A DNA stretch of 23,476 nt from an uncultured Spirochaetota bacterium (lineage in GTDB: Bacteria; Spirochaetota; UBA4802; UBA5368): contig CALMJO010000217.1 of the NCBI GenBank assembly GCA_937864375.1, forward strand, positions 1 through 23,476, given 5' to 3'. The notes beneath the pieces were generated by a model, which made no database searches, had not been told where the DNA came from, and saw only the letters and a program-made list of their open reading frames with translations. Both the position numbers and the translations under genes were made by a program. Of the stretch, positions 14,704-22,940 are shown in pieces (position 1 is the stretch's first letter; every line of letters starts with the position of its first letter).

Positions 14704-16650
14704 ATGCCAGCGTCGATGAAGAATGACTGCACCAGCATAACCGAAATCTTCAAGAAAACCGCCATCTTCTCGGCGCTGCCGGACGCCGACCTCGCGATCC
14801 TCGCCAACCACAGCGGATGCTACGGGTACCGCAAGGGCGAGCTGGTCTTTGAAAAGGGGAGCAGCAGCAGGAACCTGTTCATCATAGAAAGCGGCGAGGT
14901 CGCCATCGTGAGCAGGCTGGATTCTTCCTCCCGCGACGGCGACCAGGGCGGCGGCCGTGAGATCGCACGGTTCATAGCGGGCGAAATATTCGGCGAGTTC
15001 GAGTTCTTCGAGGGCGACACGCGCACCGCCTTCGCCGTGGCGGGCGAGGACAGCACCCTGCTCACCTTCCCGGGCGAGGGAGTGGACCTGGAGCACCTTT
15101 TTGACGAGTACGCCCACATCTTCGCGAAGGTCTACCACAGGCTCATTTCCGTAAACGCAGGGCGGCAGCGCCTCACGCACAGGCTCATAAGCGAGAAGAC
15201 CGGCTGGATCGAGGAGCTCAAGAAGCAGATGTTCTTCGACAAGCTCACCGGGGTCTACAACCGCACCTACCTCGAGGACGAGCTCGCGCGCAATTTCGCG
15301 CACCTGGGACAGGTCTGGAGCCTCCTCGTCATCAAGCCGGACAATTTCAAGCTCATCAACGATACCTTCGGGCACGAGGCGGGAGACAGCGCGCTCCAGG
15401 CCATTTCCTCGAAGCTTCAGTCTCTCCTGCGCGGACATGACTTCGCCGTGCGCTACCGCGGCAACGAGTTCATCGTCGTCTTTCCGGCGACGACCATCGA
15501 CGAGGCGTCCGCGCTCGCCGGGTCCTACCTTGAGCAGATGAACGGCTTCGACATAGGGATCGCGATGAAACGGGACAGCCTGCTCCAGACCTTCAGCATC
15601 GGCGTCGCCTCGTATCCCGAGCACGAGAAAACCGTGCTCGATCTCGTGGAAAAGGCGTTCACCAAGGTGTTCGAGCAGCGCGAGGCGGGCGGGAACGGCG
15701 TCCGCGTCGCCAGCGCCGGGGAAGACGAGCTCAACAATTTCCTCCGTACGGTGGGAATCCTTTCCAGCCTCAAGATGTCGGAGCTCCACCAGCTCACGCA
15801 GTACCTGGACACTGTCCACTACGCGGAGGGTGGCGTGATCTTCCGCGCGCGCGAGGACGGGAACGAGAAGGAGATCGCAGTGCTCAAGTCCGGCGAGTTC
15901 TTTGGCGAGATGGCCATCTTCGAGAACGCGCCACGGTCGGCCACATGCATCGCCGCCGAGGAGTGCGAGATGCTGCGCCTGCACAAGGACGATTTCTTCA
16001 ACCTCATGAAGACCTCGCCGCACACCGCCATCAATATCATGAAGAACATGCTCAACAAGACCACTGACCGGCTCAACGCGAGCGGCCAGTTCATCACGCA
16101 GATGGTGAAGTGGGGCGAGGACGCGTCCTTGCGCGCAGTCACCGACAAGCTCTCCGGCGTCTTCAACCGCCGTTACCTCGAGAGCGAGCTGGAAAAGCGC
16201 TTCAACCTCGCCGTGAAGGAAAACACCAGCCTCTGCCTCGTCATGGCCGACATGGACTTCTTCCGCGAGGTGAACGAGGGCTACAGCCACGAGGTGGGCG
16301 ACCAGTACATCGTCGAGGTGGCAAAGGTTTTCAAGACCGCGTTCCGTGAAACCGACATCGTGTCGCGCTACGGGGGCGACGAGTTCACCATCCTCCTGCC
16401 CAACACCGACCTCGCCACGGGCATGGCGGTCACCGAGGAGGTCCGCAAGGCCGTGGAGAGGCTTGACTTCCTGAAGGCGATCCCCGGCCCGGACCTTCAC
16501 CTGTCCGTGAGCCTGGGCGTTTCATGCTACCCGGCCACCTCGTCCGCCATCAAGGAGCTCACCGAGCATGCGGACAAGGCGCTCTATGCGGCAAAGCACG
16601 CGGGGAAGAACAGGGTGGAGCATGCGCCTTTGATTGAGCAAAAATCTTAA
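14704..16650 (+). CDS. Tandem cNMP-GGDEF-cNMP-GGDEF signalling protein
   Basis: This 648-aa soluble protein is an internal duplication of a cyclic-nucleotide-binding domain plus a GGDEF domain: cNMP-1 (about 20-140), GGDEF-1 (176-335), cNMP-2 (347-455) and GGDEF-2 (477-638). GGDEF-2 has the full GGDEF signature (557-561), metal-binding DMDFF and an inhibitory RxxD site, RETD (548-551), so it should make c-di-GMP. GGDEF-1 has RGNEF (252-256) and KPDNF in place of the metal site, so it is probably inactive, but it keeps RxxD (RGHD, 243-246). Phosphate-binding cassettes are visible as GEIFGEFEFFEGDTRTA and GEFFGEMAIFENAPRSA. I use the ATG at 14704; another at 14716 is close. Its 3' end converges on pirin with a 7-base gap. 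It may link cAMP-type signals to c-di-GMP output. Confidence 0.9.
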   Translation: MPASMKNDCTSITEIFKKTAIFSALPDADLAILANHSGCYGYRKGELVFEKGSSSRNLFIIESGEVAIVSRLDSSSRDGDQGGGREIARFIAGEIFGEFEFFEGDTRTAFAVAGEDSTLLTFPGEGVDLEHLFDEYAHIFAKVYHRLISVNAGRQRLTHRLISEKTGWIEELKKQMFFDKLTGVYNRTYLEDELARNFAHLGQVWSLLVIKPDNFKLINDTFGHEAGDSALQAISSKLQSLLRGHDFAVRYRGNEFIVVFPATTIDEASALAGSYLEQMNGFDIGIAMKRDSLLQTFSIGVASYPEHEKTVLDLVEKAFTKVFEQREAGGNGVRVASAGEDELNNFLRTVGILSSLKMSELHQLTQYLDTVHYAEGGVIFRAREDGNEKEIAVLKSGEFFGEMAIFENAPRSATCIAAEECEMLRLHKDDFFNLMKTSPHTAINIMKNMLNKTTDRLNASGQFITQMVKWGEDASLRAVTDKLSGVFNRRYLESELEKRFNLAVKENTSLCLVMADMDFFREVNEGYSHEVGDQYIVEVAKVFKTAFRETDIVSRYGGDEFTILLPNTDLATGMAVTEEVRKAVERLDFLKAIPGPDLHLSVSLGVSCYPATSSAIKELTEHADKALYAAKHAGKNRVEHAPLIEQKS

Positions 16651-16657
16651 AGGATAT

Positions 16658-17506
16658 TCACCCCTTCAAAAACGTCCCGTCCCTGTATTCCTCGAACGCA
16701 ATCCTGAGCTCCTCGTCCGTGTTCATCACGATGGGCCCCGCCCACGCAATCGGCTCCCGCAGGGGCTTTCCGGAAACCAGCAGGAAGCGCGCTCCTTCTT
16801 CCGCGGCGCCAAACCTTACCAGGGTTCCGTCACCCAGCAGCACCAGCGTGACCCGGCCCGCGGTTTTATCTTTACCGCCGGGAAGCTCCAGCATTCCCTC
16901 GAGCACGTATGCGAAGACGGTGTGGCCCGCAGGCGTTTCCCTCGAGAATGTGCTGCCGGCGGGTATCTCGATGTCCAGGTACTCGGGAGAGGCGACGATG
17001 TCGAGGGCGGGCCCCTTCACCCCGTCAACCTCGCCGCAGATGACGCGCAGCTTCACGCCGCCCGTTTGCTCCACGACCGGGACCATGGAGCTGGTGATAT
17101 CGCGGTAGCGGGGCGGCATCATCTTGCGGGAGGAGGGCAGGTTCACCCAGAGCTGGAGCCCGCGCAGATACTCGGGGTCGCGCTGGGGCATCTCGGAGTG
17201 GACGATGCCGCTCCCCGCGGTCATCCACTGGACGTCCCCGTCACTGATCACGCCCTTGTTGCCAAGGCTGTCCTCGTGCGCGACCGAGCCGCGCAGCATG
17301 TAGGTCACGGTCTCTATCCCGCGGTGGGGGTGCCAGGGGAAGCCCGCCATGTAGTCGTCGGGATCGTCCGAGTAAAAATCGTCCAGCAGGAGGAAGGGAT
17401 CTATCTTCCCCGCCTCCGCGTTGCCGAACGCGCGGTGGAGCCTCACGCCGGCACCCTCCATGGTGGGTTTGCTCTTCCATGTTTTCTGAACAGTCCTTTC
17501 GCTCAT
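16658..17506 (-). CDS. Pirin-family protein (bicupin; possible quercetinase)
   Basis: This 282-aa cupin protein has the pirin N-terminal iron site: HPHRGIETVTYML supplies two histidines, and HSEMP about 45 residues later supplies the third histidine and the glutamate. The C-terminal pirin cupin follows, about residues 175-280. Bacterial pirins have been reported as quercetin 2,3-dioxygenases or redox-sensitive regulators, so the role stays open. The ATG at 17504-17506 has GGGGGAG eight bases upstream, and the first residues MSERTVQKTW fit the family; a longer frame reaching 17629 would overlap the promoter. The gene is divergent from an EamA transporter. Pirin next to a transporter is suggestive of detoxification but unproven. 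Confidence 0.9.
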   Translation of the reverse strand: MSERTVQKTWKSKPTMEGAGVRLHRAFGNAEAGKIDPFLLLDDFYSDDPDDYMAGFPWHPHRGIETVTYMLRGSVAHEDSLGNKGVISDGDVQWMTAGSGIVHSEMPQRDPEYLRGLQLWVNLPSSRKMMPPRYRDITSSMVPVVEQTGGVKLRVICGEVDGVKGPALDIVASPEYLDIEIPAGSTFSRETPAGHTVFAYVLEGMLELPGGKDKTAGRVTLVLLGDGTLVRFGAAEEGARFLLVSGKPLREPIAWAGPIVMNTDEELRIAFEEYRDGTFLKG

Positions 17507-17538
17507 CGTGTCCGCTCCCCCGCTAGGCCTGTCCTCAA

Positions 17539-17565
17539 GGTATACCGTTCGCCGGAACGAGTCAA
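17539..17565 (-). promoter_or_regulatory. Putative pirin promoter with internal short palindrome
   Basis: On the minus strand TTGACT (17560-17565) is followed after 15 bases by TATACC (17539-17544). Between them sits CGTTCCGGCGAACG, arms CGTTC/GAACG. The predicted start of transcription is about 25 bases before the pirin ATG. Spacing is short, so confidence is limited. Confidence 0.35.
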
Positions 17566-17619
17566 ATGGGCCATTTTTGTGTTGATAAAATTCCAATCCC
17601 CGCGGCTGCTGTATACGCC

Positions 17620-18513
17620 ATGAAGGCATACAAAGGAATACTGCTCCTTCTCGTCGCGGAGCTCTGTTTCACGCTTTCCTCCGTGTTCGGAAAACTCGCG
17701 ACGAACCTTGCGCCCATCACCGGGATCGAGGTGTCCTTCTTCCGCTACCTCATCGGCTCCGTCGCCGTGATAATCTACATGCGCTGGAAGGGAGTTTCCA
17801 TCCGGCCGAACAACATGCGCCTGGTGGTGCTGCGCGGCGTTTCGAACACGCTGGCGGTGCTCCTCTTTTTCACGGGGATCGAATACGGCACGGTGACGAA
17901 CGCGAACATGCTGAATCTCACTTATCCGTTCTTCGTGTTTTTCTTTTCCCCCTTCATAAACGGCGAAAAGAGCAGGCTCGTCAACCTCGCCTGGATCGGC
18001 GCAGCCCTGGCGGGCGTGTACCTTATCGTGGTCCCCGATTTCCACCATGTGAGCTCAGGGGACCTGTTCGCGCTCGCGTCGGGCTTCGTGGCGGGATTCG
18101 GCATCTGCTATTTACGGGAGGCGCGCAAGTTCGACGACAGCGACATCATACTTTTTTATCTCATGGTGCCGGGAATGTTCATCTCACTCGTCGCCATGCT
18201 TCCCTCCTTCATCATGCCGGAAGGCCCGGTGCTGGTCTATACGCTGGTCTCGGGGGCCATCGCCGTCACGGGGCAGATGTTCATCACGGTGGGGTATCGC
18301 TACATCGAGGCCGCGGCAGGCTCGATCGTGTCGGGAAGCCGCATCCTCTACGCCGGGATTATAGGCGTCACCTTTTTCGCGGACCCGTTCACGAACAGGA
18401 TACTGGCGGGCGCGCTGCTCATATTCGTCGCCCTGGTGGGGGTGAGCGGAATCTGGAAGAAGCGCGCGGCGCGCGCGCATGACTCCTCAGGGTATTACGA
18501 TTCCAGTGCGTGA
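17620..18513 (+). CDS. EamA/DMT-family transporter
   Basis: This 297-aa protein has about ten hydrophobic helices arranged as two EamA repeats. The first has AELCFTLSSVFGKLA and FFRYLIGS, and the second begins near HHVSSGDLFALASGF. I start at the ATG at 17620 (MKAYKGILLLL), which gives a typical DMT N-terminus. The in-frame ATG at 17566 would put a polar 18-residue extension in front, and neither start has a strong ribosome site. The short tail is basic (KKRAARAH). The stop lies five bases from the stop of the convergent cNMP-binding gene. The substrate is unknown. It is divergent from pirin, sharing a short promoter region, and could be co-regulated with it. Confidence 0.87.
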   Translation: MKAYKGILLLLVAELCFTLSSVFGKLATNLAPITGIEVSFFRYLIGSVAVIIYMRWKGVSIRPNNMRLVVLRGVSNTLAVLLFFTGIEYGTVTNANMLNLTYPFFVFFFSPFINGEKSRLVNLAWIGAALAGVYLIVVPDFHHVSSGDLFALASGFVAGFGICYLREARKFDDSDIILFYLMVPGMFISLVAMLPSFIMPEGPVLVYTLVSGAIAVTGQMFITVGYRYIEAAAGSIVSGSRILYAGIIGVTFFADPFTNRILAGALLIFVALVGVSGIWKKRAARAHDSSGYYDSSA

Positions 18514-18518
18514 GGCGG

Positions 18519-18971
18519 TCATTCCTCCCTGCAGGCGACGCCCATGCGGACGTTCTCCTCGATGCGCTCGCGCAGGCGCTCCGATATGATGAGCAGTATG
18601 TTTTTAAAGAGCTTGGCGCGGACTCCCGCGTCCAGGGTTTCGAGCTTTGCGTCGCTCACGGCGAGCAGCACCACGTCGCCGCTGGCCTCGGTGCCGGCGG
18701 AGCGCTTCTCGCCGGAAAGGGCGCCCATCTCTCCAAAGCACTCGCCCGAGCGGATGACGTCGATCCTCTTCCCCTCCTTCTTTACCACCACCGACCCGCT
18801 CACGATGATGTACATCTCGCTTCCGCCGGAGTCCTCCTTGAAGATGGTTTCCCCCGCCTTGAACGCCCTGCTCGTGCAGCACTTGAGCAGCTCGCCCATT
18901 TCCTGTTCCGTAAAGGTCTTGAAGAACCGACTGTTCTCCATGAGGACCTTTAGCGCTTTTTCCAGATCCAT
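18519..18971 (-). CDS. Single-domain cyclic-nucleotide-binding protein (no HTH)
   Basis: This 150-aa protein consists almost entirely of one cNMP-binding beta-roll. The phosphate-binding cassette is GECFGEMGALSGEKRSAG (about 77-94), and YIIVSGSVVV is the typical strand before it. A C-terminal helix carries LLIISERLRERIEE. There is no DNA-binding domain, so it is not a CRP-type transcription factor but a stand-alone sensor. The usual R-S/T at the cassette end is R-S, compatible with cNMP binding. The ATG at 18971 has GGGGGTG upstream. It is reminiscent of the cNMP domains in the tandem GGDEF protein 2 kb away, suggesting a local interest in cyclic-nucleotide signalling. Confidence 0.87.
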   Translation of the reverse strand: MDLEKALKVLMENSRFFKTFTEQEMGELLKCCTSRAFKAGETIFKEDSGGSEMYIIVSGSVVVKKEGKRIDVIRSGECFGEMGALSGEKRSAGTEASGDVVLLAVSDAKLETLDAGVRAKLFKNILLIISERLRERIEENVRMGVACREE

Positions 18972-19109
18972 GTCACCCCCGGCGAAATATCTCGTGTGCG
19001 ATTAGACATCCGGATATCAATTAAATCAACGAAATTTCCGATAAGGAAGCATCGCCGCGGGAGAAATGCCGTGAACCGCCCGGGGCAACGAGGAAAGGAG
19101 AAGAAGACG

Positions 19110-19256
19110 ATGAAGATACACCAGTGCAGGCAGTGCTCATTTTTCGTGGAGGCGATGGCGGACTGCACGGTCTGCATCCATGGCAACGACATGCAGCACC
19201 GCGTGGTATTCCAGGGTAGCGTCGTTTCCTGCCCCCGGGACGCGCGCAGGCGCTAG
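19110..19256 (+). CDS. Small Cys-rich protein, 48 aa
   Basis: A 48-codon frame begins at the ATG at 19110 with a near-perfect AGGAAAGGAG site. The product has CRQC (6-9) and CTVC (19-22) pairs and a late cysteine (SCPRD), with an intervening HGND. The paired CxxC arrangement suggests a small zinc-binding or redox-active knuckle. No family is recognised. The frame is open upstream to 18996 but only the part after 19110 has a ribosome site and sensible composition. It lies between divergent and convergent small genes and probably has its own promoter. Confidence 0.65.
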   Translation: MKIHQCRQCSFFVEAMADCTVCIHGNDMQHRVVFQGSVVSCPRDARRR

Positions 19257-19279
19257 GGGGCCGGGAACGCGATGCGTGT

Positions 19280-19456
19280 TCAGGCAGTCGTATTGACGTT
19301 CTGTCCCTTTTTCATGGACTCGACGACCGCTTCCTTTATGACGTCTTTTTTAATGTAGTCCTCTTTCACCGTGATCGAATCCTTCGTGTACTGGGTTGAA
19401 TTTTCGACCACTCCCTGGTGAAGCAGGTCCGTGCCGGTCAACGACTTGATGTTCAT
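19280..19456 (-). CDS. Small hypothetical protein, 58 aa
   Basis: A 58-codon frame begins with ATG at 19456 (minus strand) after a strong AAGGGAGGGG ribosome site. The product (MNIKSLTGTDLLHQGVVENS...) is hydrophilic and largely helical, rich in Lys, Val and Asp/Glu, with no membrane segment and no cysteine. It ends in KGQNVNTTA. I do not recognise a family; short proteins of this shape are sometimes found near motility genes in firmicutes and spirochaetes, but that is a guess. The frame could be extended to 19513, but the ATG at 19456 is clearly the better start. Confidence 0.6.
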   Translation of the reverse strand: MNIKSLTGTDLLHQGVVENSTQYTKDSITVKEDYIKKDVIKEAVVESMKKGQNVNTTA

Positions 19457-19593
19457 ATACCCCTCCCTTGGTAGTGCCCGATCAAGTTTACAATCCTCGA
19501 CCGCCTGAACCAAGCAAATTTTTTGGCAAAATGTATTTTTTAGGGGGCCGAATCGCGTACCCGCCGTTCACGCGGCCGTTCCGTGGAACAGGC

Positions 19594-19634
19594 TGTCAAA
19601 GGCGGTTGACAATCGGCGCCCGAGCCCGCATACT
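19594..19634 (+). promoter_or_regulatory. Promoter with inverted repeat over the -35 box; predicts a leaderless lipoprotein mRNA
   Basis: TTGACA (19606-19611) and CATACT (19629-19634) are separated by 17 bases. The -35 hexamer is one arm of a perfect inverted repeat, TGTCAA (19594-19599), six bases, TTGACA. The ATG of the lipoprotein gene begins six bases after the -10 box, which places the predicted transcription start at or next to the start codon. There is no ribosome site in the short gap. Confidence 0.5.
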
Positions 19635-19640
19635 GATGCC

Positions 19641-20732
19641 ATGAAAAAAACGCTGACCGTGGCAGCAACCTGTGTCCTCCTCTTCGTGCTCGCCGCCTCC
19701 TGCGGGCCTCGCGCCGAGCTCGTGGGTCCATTCGGGGAATCGAGGCGCGCGAGCGTCCTGGGGCAGGACGGCGTCACTCCCATTCCCTTCAACGACTTCG
19801 TCACGATGTGGACCTTTGGCGATACCATCCTGGGAGAATGGAAGGGCGCGATCTCAACATCTGCGACCTTTTCAGAGCGCACGCAGGTCCGGTCCATGAT
19901 CTCGAACTCGCTCGCCTTCACGCCCGCTCCCACGCCGGAAACGATCGGATCGCTGCCATTCACCTTTTATACCGAGGGCGGGGAGCCGGCGCAGTTCATC
20001 AAGCTCCTCCCGCACGAAAGGCCCGAATCCGACAGGCTGTGGGCGGTGGACGGCGTGCGGATCGGCGACCGCGTCTATGTGTACTACCTCGCCATACGCG
20101 TGGGACGGAGCGGGAGGCCGTTCGACTTCGCGATGCGCGCCGTCGGCCTGGCGCGCTGGGACGTGCCCCCGGACTGGAAAATCGGCGACCCCATCTCCTT
20201 CGTAAGGCTCGCCGACCTCTTCCCGGGAGAGTACCCAGCCTTCGGGACCTGCGTGCTCAGGAAGGAAGGCTACCTTTACACGATAGGCCAGTATGCGCCG
20301 GGGGATCTGACGAGCCCCGTGAAGATCGCGCGCGTACGCCCGGACGGCATCCAGGATCCCGGGCAGTACGAATTCCTGGGACGCGGCGGCGCATGGGTCA
20401 AGTCCGTGAGGGACGCGACGCCGTTCCTGGGGGACGTGATGGGTGAATGCTCATTGTCTTTCAATGAGCACGAAAACGCGTACATGATCGTTTACTGCCA
20501 GCAGTGGACGGGGAAACTCGTCGTGGTCCGCTTCGCCGATTTTGGGCGCCTGGAACATGCCCGCAAGGAGGCGCTCTACGAGCCGCCGCGGCTGACGGTC
20601 ACCGGCCCCGAGCTTTCGGGATATTATTACTCGGGGAAGGAAGTGTACGCCTCAGGAAGCCGGGTGTACGCGATCTTCATCCATCCGCTGGAGTACCAAC
20701 CCTACCTGGTGAAGATATCGCTGGGGATGTGA
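19641..20732 (+). CDS. DUF4185 lipoprotein (glycosidase-like beta-propeller)
   Basis: This 363-aa protein has an N-terminal lipoprotein signal: KK, a hydrophobic stretch (5-20), and AASC with C21 as the lipidation site. The lipobox is relaxed (A, A, S before C), as is often seen in spirochaetes. The mature part matches DUF4185. It has MWTFGDTILG near residue 56, the middle AVDGVRIGDRVYVYY strand, and the final blade around YVPGG-like GECSLSFN and YMIVYCQQWTG. DUF4185 proteins form five-bladed propellers related to glycoside hydrolases, and are often secreted and act on or bind polysaccharide. A true active site cannot be assigned. The promoter lies so close that translation may be leaderless. 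The gene is convergent with a 180-aa unknown gene. Confidence 0.75.
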   Translation: MKKTLTVAATCVLLFVLAASCGPRAELVGPFGESRRASVLGQDGVTPIPFNDFVTMWTFGDTILGEWKGAISTSATFSERTQVRSMISNSLAFTPAPTPETIGSLPFTFYTEGGEPAQFIKLLPHERPESDRLWAVDGVRIGDRVYVYYLAIRVGRSGRPFDFAMRAVGLARWDVPPDWKIGDPISFVRLADLFPGEYPAFGTCVLRKEGYLYTIGQYAPGDLTSPVKIARVRPDGIQDPGQYEFLGRGGAWVKSVRDATPFLGDVMGECSLSFNEHENAYMIVYCQQWTGKLVVVRFADFGRLEHARKEALYEPPRLTVTGPELSGYYYSGKEVYASGSRVYAIFIHPLEYQPYLVKISLGM

Positions 20733-20757
20733 AGACCGGCAGGGGCGCCGCGGAGCC

Positions 20758-21300
20758 CTATCGTTTCTTCCTTCCCGACTGTTTGAGCGTGACGCGGAGG
20801 ATCTGCTCGCTCATGCAGAGGTACTCGTACACGTTCTTGACCGTGGGAGTTTCCCGCGCGGCCTCGAGGATCTTGAGCGTCATGTTGTGCTTGCGCCGGT
20901 AATGCTGGATCGAGGCGATCGTGGACTTGAAGTACTTGGCGAGCTCAAAGTCCTTCTTGACATAATTGCCCTTGCGGTCCTTCCTGTTGAGGGAAATGAA
21001 TTCCTTGATGGTTTCCTCGTCCCAGATCGCGGCGCCGGTGCGCCCCCGCGAATAATCGTGTTCCAGGCGGCGCTGGTAATTGCGCTCGGGGCTCCCGCTC
21101 ATCTTCTTTTCCTTCCAGTATGGGTTCCGGTTGCGGGCGCGCTGAATGTCGTCGACGCTGTAACCGGTTTTCTCCATCCAGAGGCGGGCGATGTAGGCCT
21201 TGCGGCCCGAGGGGAGTCTGGACTTGATCGAGTTCTCGATGTACTGTTCCGGGCTTTTCGACTGGAGTAACTTTAATTCCTGCGTGCTGAGCTTTTCCAT
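20758..21300 (-). CDS. Basic protein of unknown family, 180 aa
   Basis: A 180-aa frame starts at the ATG at 21300 with AGAGAGGT upstream and ends TAG at 20758. The protein is predominantly helical and strongly basic, with clusters such as RRKHN and a GRKKR end, and has no membrane segment or signal. It contains an acidic-basic central stretch WDEETIKEFISLNRKDRKGNY followed by KKDFELAKYFKSTIASIQHYRRK, which could be a helix-turn-helix-like nucleic-acid-binding unit. No family is recognised; a DNA- or RNA-binding regulator is plausible because it is divergent from the glycan locus. A TTGACA-like box (minus strand, 21347-21352) lies about 50 bases upstream. Confidence 0.65.
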   Translation of the reverse strand: MEKLSTQELKLLQSKSPEQYIENSIKSRLPSGRKAYIARLWMEKTGYSVDDIQRARNRNPYWKEKKMSGSPERNYQRRLEHDYSRGRTGAAIWDEETIKEFISLNRKDRKGNYVKKDFELAKYFKSTIASIQHYRRKHNMTLKILEAARETPTVKNVYEYLCMSEQILRVTLKQSGRKKR

Positions 21301-21536
21301 TGAAGACCTCTCTTTATATTTTTCTGTTAAATCAAAATCGTGAAATTGTCAATAAAAAACCGTTTCCTCCGCCAAATTTAACAATGAATGTGCGGCGTCA
21401 GGCGACATCGGGCAGGGCACGTTTTCACCTGACTTTTCGGCTTTTCCGCTCTTTTTCGCACATGAAGGAGACCGAAATGTTCGATTAGTATAGTATACGG
21501 CCGCACTAATTCAAATACAATTTTCGGCATTGAGGA
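21301..21536. other. AT-rich divergent intergenic region before the glycan locus, 236 bp
   Basis: This region is clearly more AT-rich than the surrounding genes. It holds a minus-strand TTGACA (21347-21352) for the 180-aa gene and a TATAGT box (21489-21494) as a possible -10 for the dehydratase gene, without a clear -35. No gene beyond an 8-codon frame (21463-21489) is supported. Confidence 0.45.
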
Positions 21537-22940
21537 ATGAAACGACTTCTCATCATCGGGGCCGGCGAGGCCGGTGAAATGGTCGCCAAGGAGATCCTCG
21601 ACAACCCGCTCATCTCGGGCAAATACCGGCTGGAAGGATTTCTGGACGACGACCAGTCCAAGAAGAAGCTCCTGGGCCATCCGGTCCTGGGAAGGATCGG
21701 CGATGCGCCCTCGGTGATCGAGGAGCGCGGCATCGCCGAGGTGATAATAGCGATCCCTTCCGGGAGCAAGGAGATCATCAACCGGGTGGTGAACTCGCTG
21801 GCCGGCGCTCAGGTGAACATCAAGATCGTCCCCGGCATGTACGAGATCATCGAGGGCAGGGCGAGCTTCAGCCAGGTGAGAAGCATCGAGCCCGCCGACC
21901 TGCTGGGACGCGAAGAGGTGGGCTTCGACCTCGAGTCCATTTCGGACTACTATCGCGACCGCTCGGTTTTCGTTACGGGCGCGGGCGGTTCCATCGGCTC
22001 CGAAATATTCACGCAGATACTCGCCCTGCCGGTGCGCGAGGCGGTGGCATTCGGTCACGGCGAGAATTCCATTCACGGGCTCATCACGCGCCTGGGACCG
22101 GACCCGCGCTTCCGCTACGTCATAGGCGACGTGCGCGATCCGGCGAAGGTGCACCGGGAGATGGAGCGCTTTCGTCCCGACATCGTCTTCCATGCGGCCG
22201 CGCACAAGCACCTTCCGCTCATGGAGGATTATCCCGACGAGGCGGTGAAAAACAATATCCTGGGGACCTTCGCCTGCGCGCTCGCGGCCATGGAATCGGG
22301 CGTGGGCCGGTTCATCTTCGTGTCGACCGACAAGGCGGTGAACCCTACCTCGGTGATGGGCGCGACCAAGCGAGTCGCCGAGCGCATCGTTCTCTCGCTC
22401 AAGGCGGCGCAGTCGAAAACCTCGTTTTCGCTCACGCGCTTTGGAAACGTGCTCGGATCGCGGGGCAGCGTGGTACCCATATTCCGCGCCCAGATCGAGC
22501 GTGGAGGTCCGGTGACCGTGACCCATCCCGAGATGACGCGCTTCTTCATGTCCATACGGGAGGCGGCGCGCCTCGTGGTAAAGTCGGCCTCCATCCCGGA
22601 GGGTACCGTGTTCGTGCTCGAGATGGGAAAGCCCGTGAGGATCGCCGACCTCGCGCGCGAGATGATCAGGCTCCATGGATTCACCGAGGAGGAAATCCCC
22701 ATAATCTACATAGGTCTGCGGCCGGGCGAAAAGATGTACGAGGAGGTCCTTTCTGACCGGGAAGACCTGAACAAGACGCGCTACGACAAGCTGCTGGTCT
22801 CGACCCGGGAGGAGCGCCCCCTGGGTTCGCGCGACCTGAGCGAGATGGTGAGCGAGGTCGCCGACGCCGCCGAGCGCTGTGACGGGGAGCGTATCCGCGC
22901 GCTCCTGAAAAAATACGTGCCGGAGTATACCGGTGCCTGA
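21537..22940 (+). CDS. Soluble CapD/PglF-like nucleotide-sugar 4,6-dehydratase
   Basis: This 467-aa protein has an N-terminal nucleotide-binding Rossmann module (GAGEAG, 8-13; CoA-binding-like), joined directly to a short-chain dehydrogenase domain (GAGGSIGSE, 148-156). The active-site region has STDKAVNPTSVMGATKR (263-279), with methionine in place of the usual tyrosine as in inverting UDP-GlcNAc 4,6-dehydratases (PglF/CapD/WbpM family). Those membrane enzymes have four N-terminal helices; here they are absent and the protein is soluble. The reaction is likely UDP-N-acetylhexosamine to a 4-keto-6-deoxy sugar. The start at 21537 has GAGGA unusually close to the ATG. Its stop overlaps the aminotransferase start by eight bases, so the two are translated together. 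Confidence 0.9.
   Translation: MKRLLIIGAGEAGEMVAKEILDNPLISGKYRLEGFLDDDQSKKKLLGHPVLGRIGDAPSVIEERGIAEVIIAIPSGSKEIINRVVNSLAGAQVNIKIVPGMYEIIEGRASFSQVRSIEPADLLGREEVGFDLESISDYYRDRSVFVTGAGGSIGSEIFTQILALPVREAVAFGHGENSIHGLITRLGPDPRFRYVIGDVRDPAKVHREMERFRPDIVFHAAAHKHLPLMEDYPDEAVKNNILGTFACALAAMESGVGRFIFVSTDKAVNPTSVMGATKRVAERIVLSLKAAQSKTSFSLTRFGNVLGSRGSVVPIFRAQIERGGPVTVTHPEMTRFFMSIREAARLVVKSASIPEGTVFVLEMGKPVRIADLAREMIRLHGFTEEEIPIIYIGLRPGEKMYEEVLSDREDLNKTRYDKLLVSTREERPLGSRDLSEMVSEVADAAERCDGERIRALLKKYVPEYTGA

Noticed and set aside
14659..16500. 613-codon minus-strand frame opposite the cNMP-GGDEF gene
   Set aside because: Same antisense effect in high-GC coding sequence; the composition is low-complexity and matches nothing, while the plus frame contains complete GGDEF and cNMP motifs.
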